Positions 10,128 through 19,990 of a DNA stretch of 64,000 nucleotides are shown here, piece after piece. The notes under the pieces are model-generated. The model was given only the letters and a program-made list of their open reading frames with translations, made no database searches and had not been told where the DNA came from. The DNA comes from Tenacibaculum mesophilum (GTDB lineage: Bacteria > Bacteroidota > Bacteroidia > Flavobacteriales > Flavobacteriaceae). Location of the stretch: the NCBI RefSeq assembly GCF_003867075.1, contig NZ_CP032544.1, positions 3,156,001-3,220,000 of the forward strand, written 5' to 3'. Positions within the stretch are counted from its first letter, which is position 1. Each line of letters starts with the position of its first letter. Made by a program: the position numbers and the translations under genes.

Positions 10128-10844
10128 ATGAACGAGAACTGTTTTCCTGTCGATGCTAATTCAGACGCTATTTTAAACTTAGAAGAGAAAATAAAAGCGT
10201 TAAAAGGTAAGATTGAAGCAATTGAAACCAAGCTATTTCCTTTTGAACAATCGTTACGAAATTCAATTGCTGATTTGTTAATAGAAGAACGAGAGTTAAC
10301 AATTTTATATAAAGCACAAAAGAAAGCTAAAAAGGAAAAAAGGTTAGCACAAAAACGAAAAGGTAAAAATTACAAAGAACCTACAGGTATTGTACCTGTT
10401 TTGAAAAAAGAAGAAGTAGAGAAAGTCAATCAAAAAGAGAAGAAGAGATTATATAAAGAAGCAATGTTGTATGTGCATCCTGATAAGTTTTCGATGCAAG
10501 AAAATGAGCAACAAAAAGCATTAGAAACAACAACAAAGCTGATTGAAATATATCAAAACGGAAGCTTGGAAGAGTTAGAGGCTTTTCATGCTCATATTTT
10601 TGGAGGTAATACAGCGTTGAGTTTTAATAAAGATATAACATTAGTAAAAAAAACAACTAGCAACACTACTTATTTAACAAATGAGGTAGAACGTTTAGAA
10701 AAGCAATTAACCAATTTGTTAGATAGTTATACTTATAAAGTTTTAACAACATACAAAAATCCTATGTCATTTGTTGAGAAACTAAAAGTCTATTATGACG
10801 ATAGAATTTTTAAACTTCGTAAACGAACCAGAACAAAAAAATAA
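10128..10844 (+). CDS. Coiled-coil protein with a J-domain-like HPD motif
   Basis: 238 residues. An N-terminal coiled coil (about 15-80, rich in E and K) leads into RLYKEAMLYVHPDKFSM. Its H117-P118-D119 tripeptide and preceding helix match the J-domain helix II/HPD loop that stimulates DnaK. A second heptad-like helix lies near 185-200. The J domain looks partial, so a DnaK partner role is an inference from the motif only. It follows recQ by 6 nt and is probably co-transcribed. Confidence 0.6.
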   Translation: MNENCFPVDANSDAILNLEEKIKALKGKIEAIETKLFPFEQSLRNSIADLLIEERELTILYKAQKKAKKEKRLAQKRKGKNYKEPTGIVPVLKKEEVEKVNQKEKKRLYKEAMLYVHPDKFSMQENEQQKALETTTKLIEIYQNGSLEELEAFHAHIFGGNTALSFNKDITLVKKTTSNTTYLTNEVERLEKQLTNLLDSYTYKVLTTYKNPMSFVEKLKVYYDDRIFKLRKRTRTKK

Positions 10845-10874
10845 ACCAGAATTATAAAAGAACAATTCTGATTT
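10843..10874. terminator. Weak bidirectional terminator
   Basis: CAGAATT and AATTCTG arms with flanking AAA and TTT lie between convergent genes. The loop is about 10 nt. Confidence 0.5.
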
Positions 10875-10882
10875 ATGATTAA

Positions 10883-11503
10883 TTAAGAAGTTTTTAATTC
10901 TTCCATTTCTTTAATAATATCGTCTAGTTTTGATATAAGACTGTGATATAAAATTCGAGTAGAGATGTTGTATACCACGAAACCAATAACTCCAGTCACA
11001 ATTGCTACGATGAGTCCAACTCCTATAATATGTAAGAATGAAGAGTCACTGGAAATATAGTTAGATAAAAAACTTTTCTCTTTCACACCGTAAGCCAGAG
11101 CAAAAATAGATACAATAGCTAGTGGAATTGCAAAAACAAATAACTTTTTTGTGGCTTTAGATACCGAGTTAATTACACTTCTGTAGTTCTTTAAATATGT
11201 TAAGTTGTCAGATTTAACATCAATAGTCTTAAATCTTTTTAATAATCTTGTATTAAAGAAGTACAAGCTTAGGATTAAAAAAGCACCGTATGCACCAATA
11301 ATAGTTTCAGATAAAAGAATCCCACCGATAACTACAATTCCTGCCATAGGAAGCAATCCTTTATTGTCAAACTCGTAGGTTCTTCTAATTTTATTAATAA
11401 CCGATTTAGATTTCTGGTTGTATATATCGTTAATTTTTGGAGCTATTAATGATTGTTCATTAATAAAAGCTTCATTCCATCTTTTTTCAATTGATTTTTC
11501 CAT
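10883..11503 (-). CDS. Membrane protein linked to the sigma factor
   Basis: 206 residues with a soluble N-terminus of about 50 residues, two hydrophobic helices near 52-90, two more near 120-185, and a C-terminal amphipathic tail (LDDIIKEMEELK). The start overlaps the end of the sigma-factor gene by 17 nt, so the two are translationally coupled. That pairing, with a cytoplasmic N-terminus and membrane anchor, suggests it restrains or regulates the sigma factor. It has no recognisable zinc anti-sigma motif (HxxxCxxC), so the role is inferred from position only. Confidence 0.6.
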   Translation of the reverse strand: MEKSIEKRWNEAFINEQSLIAPKINDIYNQKSKSVINKIRRTYEFDNKGLLPMAGIVVIGGILLSETIIGAYGAFLILSLYFFNTRLLKRFKTIDVKSDNLTYLKNYRSVINSVSKATKKLFVFAIPLAIVSIFALAYGVKEKSFLSNYISSDSSFLHIIGVGLIVAIVTGVIGFVVYNISTRILYHSLISKLDDIIKEMEELKTS

Positions 11504-11969
11504 CTAATATTATTTTTAATTGTTTTTTAATTCTGTTAATACGTACTGCAATATTGTTAGCGCTAGTTCCAATAATTGCAGCAATTTCTTTGTAAGGATT
11601 TTCTTCTAAATGCAGTAAAATTATCGCTCTGTCGACTTCAGATAATTTTTTAATAGCATCATATAACAAGTTTAAATCTTCGTTTTGAAAAGCTTTATTA
11701 TCCTCCGATAAATTGGGAGTTTTCTCTAAAGAATATTCTTTTTTAGCATTTCTCTTCGCTAAGGTTAAACAAACATTTAGCGTAATTCTGTAAATCCAAG
11801 TAGACCATTTCGACTTATTTTGGAATGCATCTCTGCTTTTCCATATTTGTAAACAAGCCTCTTGATAAAAGTCTTCAAAATCCTCTTGAGAGTCTGTATA
11901 AGCTCTACATATTTTAATAATAATACCAGCATGTGGTAAAATGGATGTTATATAAAAATCGTTACTCAA
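11487..11969 (-). CDS. ECF-type RNA polymerase sigma factor
   Basis: 160 residues from a TTG start. Region 2 is visible as DFEDFYQEACLQIWKSRDAF with WSTWIYRITLN, and region 4 as LSEVDRAIILLHLEENPYKEIA followed by the recognition helix IIGTSANNIAVRINRIK. The frame stays open to about 12080, but a terminator hairpin at 12034-12066 lies in that extension. The start must therefore be downstream of it, and the TTG before SNDFYITSIL is the best candidate. ECF factors of this kind usually respond to envelope signals through the membrane protein encoded next door. Confidence 0.85.
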   Translation of the reverse strand: MSNDFYITSILPHAGIIIKICRAYTDSQEDFEDFYQEACLQIWKSRDAFQNKSKWSTWIYRITLNVCLTLAKRNAKKEYSLEKTPNLSEDNKAFQNEDLNLLYDAIKKLSEVDRAIILLHLEENPYKEIAAIIGTSANNIAVRINRIKKQLKIILDGKIN

Positions 11970-12033
11970 AATTTGGTTTTCTTGATAGGTATTCTGAAAA
12001 GTAAAATTATTACAAGAAAGTTTATTTTTTTTG

Positions 12034-12066
12034 AAAATAAAAAACCTTACAAAATTAATTGTAAGG
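12034..12066 (-). terminator. Rho-independent terminator after the M43 protease
   Basis: On the minus strand CCTTAC and GTAAGG (extended by AA/TT pairs) form a hairpin followed by TTTTTTATTTT. It lies 44 nt after the metalloprotease stop and upstream of the sigma factor. Confidence 0.75.
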
Positions 12067-12109
12067 ATGAAGTTTGACAATGAGGTAATAGAAAATACTA
12101 TTTTATGGG

Positions 12110-13036
12110 TTATCTGCTAATCACATCAGAAGTAATTAGTGTTTTTCTTCTTTCTGCATGTTCAAGTACATATCTCATTCGTTTAATTTGTCCTTTGGTA
12201 AATACATTCATACATCTATCATCAGTAAGATTCATATAGTTGTTTACAGGAGCAGGTTGTCCGTCACAGGCTTTAGGAATTGTCCCATCACAACCATCAA
12301 TAGAACTACTTACAGGTGGTGTGTCTTCAATAAAATCGTCATGGTCATAACAAGGTTTTCCTTCAAGAACAGCTCCCCAAATATGTAATAAACCTAAGAA
12401 ATGTCCCATTTCGTGGGTTAATGTTTTACCAAGATTGAGACCTCCAGAAACATCGGATTTTCCAAAGTGATGAACATTAATTAAAATACCATCACCTATG
12501 GTTTTTAACTCATCTTCTATTCCAGGTAAGTTAGTGGTAGGAAAAGAAGCTGCGCCAGCAAATGTATTAGGGGCATACCCGCTATATACCCAAATGTTGA
12601 TATATTTATTAGGGTTCCAATATTCAAACTCAGGAAGCCAATCAAATCTGTCTTTATCACCTCTTACGGGAGTGTTGTCGTAATAATTAATACGGTTAAT
12701 TCCGTTAGTTGGGTTCCCGTTAGGGTCTATTTCTGCAAGTTTAAATTGAATAAAAGAGTCACTACTAAGCGGGGAATTGTTTTCTCCTAAAGTGCCTGCT
12801 ACTCTTCTAAAGTCGTGATTTAAAGATTGAATTTGTTCTTTAATACGTTCGGTAGCTAGGTTAAAGCCTTCGCCTATACTTTCTCCGCCATGTATTATGT
12901 GTACGACTAAGGGTAAGGTGTAGACTTCTAAGTTATCTAAAGGAGGTTCTGGATTTTCTGGTAAATCAATTTTAGTTTCACTACTGCAAGCAAATAGTAA
13001 AGAGAAAAGAGTAGTTATTAAAAAGGTTTTTTTCAT
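12110..13036 (-). CDS. M43 (pappalysin-type) zinc metalloprotease lipoprotein
   Basis: 308 residues with a lipoprotein signal (LLFACSS, lipidated Cys at about 17). The zinc motif HEMGHFLGLLHIWG is the extended metzincin form HExxHxxGxxH, and the Met-turn region follows as NYMNLTDDRCMNVFTKGQ. YTLPLVVHIIHGG near residue 40 is typical of the flavobacterial M43 group. Predicted to act at the cell surface or outer membrane on proteins. There is no type 9 secretion C-terminal domain; anchoring is through the lipid. Confidence 0.88.
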   Translation of the reverse strand: MKKTFLITTLFSLLFACSSETKIDLPENPEPPLDNLEVYTLPLVVHIIHGGESIGEGFNLATERIKEQIQSLNHDFRRVAGTLGENNSPLSSDSFIQFKLAEIDPNGNPTNGINRINYYDNTPVRGDKDRFDWLPEFEYWNPNKYINIWVYSGYAPNTFAGAASFPTTNLPGIEDELKTIGDGILINVHHFGKSDVSGGLNLGKTLTHEMGHFLGLLHIWGAVLEGKPCYDHDDFIEDTPPVSSSIDGCDGTIPKACDGQPAPVNNYMNLTDDRCMNVFTKGQIKRMRYVLEHAERRKTLITSDVISR

Positions 13037-13186
13037 AGAATTAATGGAGTTGTATCAAATTATTATTGACTAGACGCTATAGAAAGCGAAAGGTTGCGTG
13101 TAATTTTTTTATTTAACGTTTTATTATTTTAAAACAAAAGTTTAAGGAATAGAAACTTTTTTAATAAAGAAGATATTTAAAAGTAT

Positions 13187-13216
13187 AAAGCCTCACTTAA
13201 ATTTAAGTGAGGCTTT
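13187..13216. terminator. Terminator after icmF
   Basis: Perfect 30-bp palindrome AAAGCCTCACTTAAA/TTTAAGTGAGGCTTT, 27 nt beyond the minus-strand icmF stop. Confidence 0.85.
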
Positions 13217-13242
13217 AAATATTTATTTAAAGGCATTGCCTC

Positions 13243-16200
13243 TTACATGTTTCGTCTGTATTGACCACCTACTTCAAATAAAGCTGAGGTAATTTGACCT
13301 AACGAACAAACTTTAGTAGCGTCCATTAATTTTTCAAAAAGGTTTTGATTGTTAATAGCTGCCGATTGCATTTCAGATAAAAGCTGTTCTATTTTATCTT
13401 CATGTGCTTTGTTCAGATTCTCTTTCGTTTTGATTTGGAATTGTTTTTCCTCTTCGGTAGCACGAATAACTTCTTGTGGGGTTACCGTTGGAGAACCTTT
13501 AGAACTTAAGAAGGTGTTTACTCCAATAATTGGGAATTCACCTGTATGTTTTAAGGTTTCGTAGTATAAACTCTCTTCTTGAATTTTAGAACGTTGGTAC
13601 ATCGTTTCCATTGCTCCTAAAACACCACCACGCTCCGTAATTCTATCGAATTCAGTTAACACTGCTTCCTCAACTAAATCAGTCAATTCTTCAATAATAA
13701 ATGAACCTTGAATTGGATTTTCATTCTTAGCTAATCCTAATTCTTTATTGATGATTAACTGAATGGCCATCGCACGACGTACTGATTCTTCTGTAGGCGT
13801 CGTAATGGCCTCATCATATGCATTCGTGTGTAATGAGTTACAGTTGTCGTAAATTGCATATAACGCCTGTAAGGTTGTACGGATATCATTAAAATCAATT
13901 TCCTGAGCATGTAATGAACGTCCAGAAGTTTGAATATGATATTTAAGCATTTGTGCTCTTGGGTTCGCTCCGTATTTGTGTTTTAAAGCTTTTGCCCAAA
14001 TTTTACGTGCTACACGACCAATTACTGCATATTCAGGATCAATACCATTAGAGAAGAAGAATGATAAGTTTGGTCCAAACTTATTAATATCCATTCCTCT
14101 TGATAAGTAGTATTCTACGTAAGTGAATCCGTTTGCTAGTGTTAAGGCTAACTGTGTAATAGGGTTTGCACCAGCTTCTGCAATATGATATCCAGAGATA
14201 GATACTGAGTAGAAATTACGAACATTTTTTTCAATAAAATATTCTTGTACATCACCCATTAAACGTAATGCAAATTCCGTAGAGAAAATACACGTATTTT
14301 GTGCTTGATCTTCTTTTAAAATGTCTGCTTGAACCGTACCACGTACTTGTGCTAAGGTATTTGCTTTAATTTCAGCATAAACATCCGCAGGTAAAATTTG
14401 ATCACCTGTAACGCCTAAAAGTAGTAATCCTAATCCGTTATTACCTTCAGGAAGTTCTCCATTATATTTAGGACGTTCTATACCTTTATCGTCATATAAT
14501 TCTTTAAGTTTTGTTTCAACCTTTTTCTCTAGTTTGTGCTCTTTGATGTATTTTTCACAATTCTGATCGATAGCAGCATTCATAAAGAATCCTAATAACA
14601 TCGGAGCAGGACCATTAATAGTCATAGAAACAGAAGTCATAGCATGACTTAAATCGAAACCAGAGTATAATTTTTTAGCATCGTCTAAACAACAAATAGA
14701 TACTCCTGCATTTCCAATTTTACCGTAAATATCAGGTCTGTGTCCTGGATCGTTACCATATAATGTAACCGAGTCAAATGCTGTAGATAAACGTTTTGCT
14801 GGCATTCCTAAACTCACATAGTGAAAACGACGGTTGGTACGTTCAGGACCACCTTCACCAGCAAACATACGTGTTGGATCTTCCCCAGTACGTTTAAATG
14901 GATATAATCCTGAAGCATAAGGAAATTCTCCAGGAACATTCTCTTGCAAATTCCAACGTAATAAATCACCCCAAGCTTGGTATTTTGGTAACGCTACTTT
15001 CGGAATTTGTGTGTGCGAAAGTGACTCAGTATGTGTTTCTATTTTAATTTCCTTATCACGTACTTTAAACGAGTAAATAGGATCTTTATATTTTTTTACT
15101 TTGTCTTGCCAGTTTAAAATAATTTCCCAGTTATGTGGGTCAAGATTTAGTTTTACTTTATCGAATTGAGCAAATAATAACTTTACAAATGGTTGTTCTT
15201 CCTCCTGAACTTGTTTCTGAATGGCATCTTGGTCAATTCCGTTTTTGGTAAGGAAAGGTTCCGTCACTTCGTTCGGAATGACAGATAAGATGGTTTGATG
15301 GATTCCGTATAATTTCTGAGCTACTTTTTCTTGCTCATCAACTTTTTTGTCATAAGCGCGATTGTTTTCTGAAATTTCAGATAAATAACGTGTTCTACTA
15401 GGTGGAATTACAAATATCTTTTCAGACATTTCTTTCGTAATTTCAAAAGTAGATTGTAAATCAGCTCCCGCCTTTTCAACTAATTTATCCATAATCGCTT
15501 TGTATAGCGAATTCATTCCTGGGTCGTTAAATTGAGATGCAATGGTTCCAAAAACAGGCATGTCATCCATATGAACATCCCATAAATTGTTGTTACGCAT
15601 GTATTGTTTTTTTACATCGCGTAAAGCATCTAAAGCTCCTCTTTTATCAAATTTGTTAATGGCTACTAAGTCAGCAAAATCAAGCATGTCGATTTTTTCT
15701 AACTGTGTTGCAGCACCAAATTCGGGAGTCATTACATACAAAGAAGTATCAGAATGTTCGATAATCTCTGTATCTGATTGTCCAATACCTGAAGTTTCTA
15801 AAATGATTAAGTCAAATTCCGCAGCTTTTAATACTTCTACTGCTTCATTTACATATTTTGATAATGCTAAGTTTGACTGACGTGTAGCTAATGAACGCAT
15901 GTATACACGTTCATTGTTGATAGCATTCATACGAATACGATCACCTAGCAAAGCACCACCTGTTTTTCTTTTTGAAGGATCAACAGAAATTAATCCGATA
16001 GTTTTGTTTGGAAAATCAATTAAGAAGCGACGGACTAATTCGTCAACTAAACTCGATTTACCAGCACCACCTGTACCCGTGATACCTAATACTGGAGTTT
16101 TGGAGTTTTTATTTTTTTTATGAATGGTTTCTAAAGCTTCTTTAGCAACTTCGGGGAAGTTCTCCGCAGCAGAAATTACACGAGCAATACTGCCAACTTC

Positions 16201-16683
16201 TTTATCGGCTAATTTGTCTACTTCTCCATTTAACGCATCTCCAATGGCAAAGTCTGATTGTTGAACTAAATCGTTAATCATTCCTTGTAATCCCAGTTCA
16301 CGACCATCATCAGGAGAGTAAATACGAGTAATTCCATAGTCCATCAATTCCTTGATTTCCTCTGGTAGAATTACTCCACCACCACCTCCGAATATTTTAA
16401 TATGTCCAGCTCCTTTTTCTTGCAATAAATCGTACATGTACTTAAAGTACTCGTTATGTCCACCTTGGTACGAAGTCATAGCAATTGCATTTGCGTCTTC
16501 TTGAATAGCACAGTTTACTACTTCTTCAACGCTTCTATCATGTCCTAAGTGAATTACTTCAACCCCAGTAGATTGAATAATTCGGCGCATAATATTAATG
16601 GCAGCGTCGTGTCCATCAAATAAAGAAGCCGCAGTTACAATTCGTACTTTGTGTTTAGGTTTATAGGGAGTTATTTGTTCCAT
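13243..16683 (-). CDS. icmF: Fused B12-dependent acyl-CoA mutase with G-protein chaperone (IcmF type)
   Basis: 1146 residues in the IcmF order. An N-terminal cobalamin domain ([13 protein letters not shown], with lower-ligand His25) comes first. A MeaB-like GTPase follows with Walker A GTGGAGKS at 203-210, switch-region [18 protein letters not shown] and NKFD at 343-346. The C-terminal half holds the substrate-binding TIM barrel of the acyl-CoA mutase. It rearranges isobutyryl-CoA and n-butyryl-CoA (related CoA esters in some members), and the GTPase loads and protects the cofactor. A short segment around residue 467 (VIPNEV) coincides with DNA resembling a flavobacterial intergenic repeat. 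The gene ends at a strong terminator. Confidence 0.92.
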   Translation of the reverse strand: MEQITPYKPKHKVRIVTAASLFDGHDAAINIMRRIIQSTGVEVIHLGHDRSVEEVVNCAIQEDANAIAMTSYQGGHNEYFKYMYDLLQEKGAGHIKIFGGGGGVILPEEIKELMDYGITRIYSPDDGRELGLQGMINDLVQQSDFAIGDALNGEVDKLADKEVGSIARVISAAENFPEVAKEALETIHKKNKNSKTPVLGITGTGGAGKSSLVDELVRRFLIDFPNKTIGLISVDPSKRKTGGALLGDRIRMNAINNERVYMRSLATRQSNLALSKYVNEAVEVLKAAEFDLIILETSGIGQSDTEIIEHSDTSLYVMTPEFGAATQLEKIDMLDFADLVAINKFDKRGALDALRDVKKQYMRNNNLWDVHMDDMPVFGTIASQFNDPGMNSLYKAIMDKLVEKAGADLQSTFEITKEMSEKIFVIPPSRTRYLSEISENNRAYDKKVDEQEKVAQKLYGIHQTILSVIPNEVTEPFLTKNGIDQDAIQKQVQEEEQPFVKLLFAQFDKVKLNLDPHNWEIILNWQDKVKKYKDPIYSFKVRDKEIKIETHTESLSHTQIPKVALPKYQAWGDLLRWNLQENVPGEFPYASGLYPFKRTGEDPTRMFAGEGGPERTNRRFHYVSLGMPAKRLSTAFDSVTLYGNDPGHRPDIYGKIGNAGVSICCLDDAKKLYSGFDLSHAMTSVSMTINGPAPMLLGFFMNAAIDQNCEKYIKEHKLEKKVETKLKELYDDKGIERPKYNGELPEGNNGLGLLLLGVTGDQILPADVYAEIKANTLAQVRGTVQADILKEDQAQNTCIFSTEFALRLMGDVQEYFIEKNVRNFYSVSISGYHIAEAGANPITQLALTLANGFTYVEYYLSRGMDINKFGPNLSFFFSNGIDPEYAVIGRVARKIWAKALKHKYGANPRAQMLKYHIQTSGRSLHAQEIDFNDIRTTLQALYAIYDNCNSLHTNAYDEAITTPTEESVRRAMAIQLIINKELGLAKNENPIQGSFIIEELTDLVEEAVLTEFDRITERGGVLGAMETMYQRSKIQEESLYYETLKHTGEFPIIGVNTFLSSKGSPTVTPQEVIRATEEEKQFQIKTKENLNKAHEDKIEQLLSEMQSAAINNQNLFEKLMDATKVCSLGQITSALFEVGGQYRRNM

Positions 16684-16753
16684 TCGTAAATTGTCTTAAT
16701 TTTCGGGTACGCAATTTACGGAAATCTTAAAAAATAGACGGATGTTTTAACAA

Positions 16754-17089
16754 TTATAAATAAGAAAGGAATGCCCATCTCTTTCGAGTAGAGATATATT
16801 CTAAATTATGTTCATTTTGATAGGCCTCTCGTTCAAAACTTAGGTTTTTATAAGCTAATGATGTTTTTCGATAAATTAATAGCTTAATAAGCCATTCTAA
16901 AAAATAGAAAAGATAAAAGAAGACAATTAGTAACTCTAATTGCTGTTTTAAGTGTATTTTTTCATGATTTATTAAAACAGGATCACCTTTTAAATCTTCT
17001 CTTTTTAAGAATATAAAAGGGTATAATGTCATTCCAGAAAATCCTTTTGGTATTATATGTTTTGAAATAAATATCATAAACTTGTTCAT
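16754..17089 (-). CDS. Minimal HExxH membrane protein (M56/BlaR1-like fragment)
   Basis: 111 residues. NHEKIHLKQQ gives an HExxH motif (H42, E43, H46). A hydrophobic stretch at about 52-72 is followed by FEREAYQNE (E86, E88), placed like the third zinc ligand of M48/M56 peptidases. The overall pattern resembles the catalytic core of BlaR1-type sensors cut to about 110 residues. Whether it is an active protease is unknown. A -7 box TACCTTTG sits 14 nt upstream of the start. There is no obvious partner gene; icmF starts 70 nt upstream of its end in the same orientation. Confidence 0.65.
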   Translation of the reverse strand: MNKFMIFISKHIIPKGFSGMTLYPFIFLKREDLKGDPVLINHEKIHLKQQLELLIVFFYLFYFLEWLIKLLIYRKTSLAYKNLSFEREAYQNEHNLEYISTRKRWAFLSYL

Positions 17090-17102
17090 GCAATAAACTT
17101 AC

Positions 17103-17110
17103 CAAAGGTA
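17103..17110 (-). promoter_or_regulatory. -7 box TACCTTTG of the HExxH membrane protein
   Basis: Exact TAnnTTTG match on the minus strand. A TTG lies 16 nt further upstream as a possible -33 element. Confidence 0.55.
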
Positions 17111-17195
17111 CAATTTATTGTTAGGACAAGAGTAAAAATACAAGAAGAAGAAAAATTTATACTTTTTAAAGATGCTGTTTTTAACTGTATAGACT

Positions 17196-17203
17196 TATAT
17201 TTG
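17196..17203 (+). promoter_or_regulatory. -7 box TATATTTG of the hutU leader
   Basis: Exact TAnnTTTG match on the plus strand, 17 nt before a 24-codon ORF and about 170 nt before hutU. Confidence 0.55.
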
Positions 17204-17219
17204 TGCAAACTTCAAAGAA

Positions 17220-17294
17220 ATGGATTTTTTAACTCTAAAATATAAAAAGAGGATTGAAGCTCAGTATCACAGAGCCGATATCCGTTATCCATAG
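17220..17294 (+). CDS. Possible 24-residue leader peptide upstream of hutU
   Basis: An ATG 17 nt after the -7 box opens a 24-codon frame (MDFLTLKYKKRIEAQYHRAD, then IRYP and stop). It ends 80 nt before hutU. The composition (KYKKR, HRADIR) is less AT-biased than random DNA here. It may be a leader peptide, an independent microprotein or chance. There is one histidine, so a simple histidine attenuator is unlikely. Confidence 0.35.
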   Translation: MDFLTLKYKKRIEAQYHRADIRYP

Positions 17295-17374
17295 TTTCTT
17301 CATTTTTACGATTATAAACAGATTTAAAATTAATAAGTTTTCATTTTTTAATTGGAAACTATAAACCGTATAAA

Positions 17375-19369
17375 ATGACTTTTAAAGAACAAATAAAACA
17401 AGGAATACCTACTACATTACCTCCAAAAAAGGAGTATGACACCACCATAAATCACGCACCAAAACGTAAAGAAATTTTAACTGATGAAGAGAAGAAATTG
17501 GCTTTACGTAATGCATTGCGTTATTTTGATAAAAAACATCATTCAGCATTATTACCAGAATTTGCTGAAGAATTAGAAAAGTACGGACGAATTTATATGT
17601 ATCGTTTCCGTCCTGATTATAAGATGTACGCGCGTCCTATTGAAGAGTATCCAGGGAAATCAGAGCAAGCAAAAGCGATTATGGTAATGATTCAAAATAA
17701 TTTGGATTATGCAGTAGCACAGCATCCTCACGAATTAATTACTTATGGTGGTAATGGAGCAGTATTTTCTAATTGGGCACAGTATTTATTAACCATGAAG
17801 TACTTATCTGAAATGACCAATAAACAAACTTTGGTAATGTATTCAGGACACCCAATGGGATTATTCCCATCACATAAAGATGCACCAAGAGTAGTGGTTA
17901 CCAATGGTGTGATGATTCCGAATTATTCAAAACCAGATGATTGGGAAAAGTTTAATGCGTTAGGAGTAACTCAATATGGGCAAATGACAGCAGGAAGTTA
18001 CATGTATATAGGTCCACAAGGAATTGTACATGGAACAACAATTACTGTGTTAAACGGATTCAGAAAAATAGGAAAGTCTCCAAAAGGTAATTTATTTGTT
18101 ACTGCTGGTTTAGGAGGAATGAGTGGTGCGCAACCAAAAGCAGGAAATATAGCAGGTTGTATTACAGTGTGTGCTGAGGTGAATCCGAAAATAACGCAGG
18201 TTCGTTTAGATCAAGGTTGGATTGATGAAAAAATCACAGACTTAGATGAATTAGTAGCACGTGTTAGAAAAGCAAAGGAAAACGAAGAAGTTGTTTCGTT
18301 AGCATATTTAGGAAACATAGTGGATGTTTGGGAAAAGTTTGCTGAAGAAAATGTGTATATTGATTTAGGTTCAGATCAAACATCGTTGCACAATCCATGG
18401 GCAGGAGGTTATTATCCAGTAGATATGTCGTTTGAAGAATCAAACGAAATGATGGCGAATAATCCAGAGTTGTTTAAAGAAAAAGTACAAGAAACCTTAC
18501 GTCGTCACGCAAAAGCGATTAATAAACATACAGAAAAAGGAACGTATTTCTTTGATTACGGGAATGCCTTTTTATTGGAAGCGAGTAGAGCAGGAGCTGA
18601 TGTAATGAACCCAAATCCGACGTTGGGAAGAGAGTTCAAGTATCCTAGTTATGTACAAGATATTATGGGGCCTATGTGTTTTGATTATGGTTTTGGGCCT
18701 TTCCGTTGGGTATGTACTTCAGGAAAACCAGAAGATTTAGCCAAAACGGATGCGATTGCTTGTAAGGTATTGGAGAAAATTATGAAAAAATCTCCAGAAG
18801 AAATCCAACAACAAATGGCAGATAATATTCAGTGGATTAAAGGAGCGCAAGAAAATAAGTTAGTTGTAGGTTCACAAGCACGTATTTTATATGCAGACGC
18901 TGAAGGACGTATGAAAATAGCAGAAGCGTTTAACAAAGTAATTAAGAAAGGAAAAATTGGTCCAGTAGTCTTAGGTCGTGATCATCATGATGTATCTGGA
19001 ACTGATTCACCTTACCGTGAAACTTCTAATATTTATGATGGTTCGCGCTTTACAGCAGATATGGCAATTCATAATGTAATAGGAGATAGTTTTAGAGGAG
19101 CTACTTGGGTTTCTATTCACAATGGAGGTGGAGTAGGTTGGGGAGAAGTAATTAATGGAGGGTTTGGCATGCTTCTTGATGGTTCTAAAGATGCATCAAG
19201 GCGCTTAAAATCAATGCTTTTCTGGGATGTGAATAACGGAATAGCAAGACGTAGTTGGGCACGAAATAATGAAGCTGTTTTTGCGATTAAACGTGCCATG
19301 GAAGTTGAAAAGAAACTAAAAGTTACACTTCCAAACTTAGTGGACGATGCGTTATTAGAAAACATGTAA
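17375..19369 (+). CDS. hutU: Urocanate hydratase, long Bacteroidota form
   Basis: Converts urocanate to imidazolonepropionate, the second step of histidine degradation, with NAD+ as an electrophilic catalyst. At 664 residues it is about 100 longer than the classical HutU. The family landmarks are present: LITYGGNGAVFSNWAQ near 125, YSGHPMGLFPS, the NAD loop FVTAGLGGMSGAQPKAG near 240-255, and VLGRDHHDVSGTDSPYRET near 530. No hutH, hutI or hutG lies alongside, so the pathway is split in this genome. A lipoprotein gene follows 11 nt later. Confidence 0.93.
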   Translation: MTFKEQIKQGIPTTLPPKKEYDTTINHAPKRKEILTDEEKKLALRNALRYFDKKHHSALLPEFAEELEKYGRIYMYRFRPDYKMYARPIEEYPGKSEQAKAIMVMIQNNLDYAVAQHPHELITYGGNGAVFSNWAQYLLTMKYLSEMTNKQTLVMYSGHPMGLFPSHKDAPRVVVTNGVMIPNYSKPDDWEKFNALGVTQYGQMTAGSYMYIGPQGIVHGTTITVLNGFRKIGKSPKGNLFVTAGLGGMSGAQPKAGNIAGCITVCAEVNPKITQVRLDQGWIDEKITDLDELVARVRKAKENEEVVSLAYLGNIVDVWEKFAEENVYIDLGSDQTSLHNPWAGGYYPVDMSFEESNEMMANNPELFKEKVQETLRRHAKAINKHTEKGTYFFDYGNAFLLEASRAGADVMNPNPTLGREFKYPSYVQDIMGPMCFDYGFGPFRWVCTSGKPEDLAKTDAIACKVLEKIMKKSPEEIQQQMADNIQWIKGAQENKLVVGSQARILYADAEGRMKIAEAFNKVIKKGKIGPVVLGRDHHDVSGTDSPYRETSNIYDGSRFTADMAIHNVIGDSFRGATWVSIHNGGGVGWGEVINGGFGMLLDGSKDASRRLKSMLFWDVNNGIARRSWARNNEAVFAIKRAMEVEKKLKVTLPNLVDDALLENM

Positions 19370-19380
19370 ACTCTTAGAAA

Positions 19381-19908
19381 ATGAAAAATTTAAAATTACT
19401 TTTTTTGCCAATTGTAGCTTTACTAATTACTTCATGTAGTTCAGTAAGAGTAGTAACGGATTATGATACACAAACAGATTTTAATAAATACAAAACGTTT
19501 GCGTTTTACAAAACAGGCATAGACAAAGCTCCAATCTCTGATTTAGATAAAAAACGTATTATGCGTGCTATTGAAGCAGAGTTGACGGCGAAAGGGATGA
19601 CAAAGTCAGCTACCCCAGATGTTTTAGTGAGTTTGTTTACAAAGTCTCGTGAACGTATTAATGTGAATGATAATTTCTATGGAGGATTTTACTATCCATG
19701 GTATTATGGACCAAGTCCAGTAACTGTTTCTCAATATACCGAAGGTACGTTGTTTATTGATTTGTTAGATGCTGACAAAAAAGAGTTAGTATGGCAAGGG
19801 ATAGGAACGGGAGCTTTGAGTACAAGTAGTGTAGAAAGAAAGGAAGCTCGTATTAAAGAATTTGTGGCTGAGATTATGGCGGAGTATCCACCTAACGCTA
19901 AAAAGTAA
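19381..19908 (+). CDS. DUF4136 lipoprotein
   Basis: 175 residues with lipobox LLITSCSS (Cys19). The family core is visible: VVTDYDTQTDFNKYKTFAFY, then DVLVSLFTKSRERINV and a C-terminal YTEGTLFIDLLDADKKELVWQGIG. DUF4136 proteins are envelope lipoproteins of unknown function. It follows hutU by 11 nt and is closed by a strong terminator, so it is probably transcribed with hutU, though a functional link is not implied. Confidence 0.9.
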   Translation: MKNLKLLFLPIVALLITSCSSVRVVTDYDTQTDFNKYKTFAFYKTGIDKAPISDLDKKRIMRAIEAELTAKGMTKSATPDVLVSLFTKSRERINVNDNFYGGFYYPWYYGPSPVTVSQYTEGTLFIDLLDADKKELVWQGIGTGALSTSSVERKEARIKEFVAEIMAEYPPNAKK

Positions 19909-19931
19909 GATTTAAATTTTTTAAGATATAC

Positions 19932-19976
19932 AAATACGTTAAGCAGAGCTATAAAGTCTGTTTAACGTATTTTTTT
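19932..19976 (+). terminator. Rho-independent terminator
   Basis: AAATACGTTAA and TTAACGTATTT arms, with inner CAGA/TCTG pairs, are followed by a T-run. It closes the hutU-DUF4136 unit. Confidence 0.85.
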
Positions 19977-19990
19977 ATGATATTTGTAGT

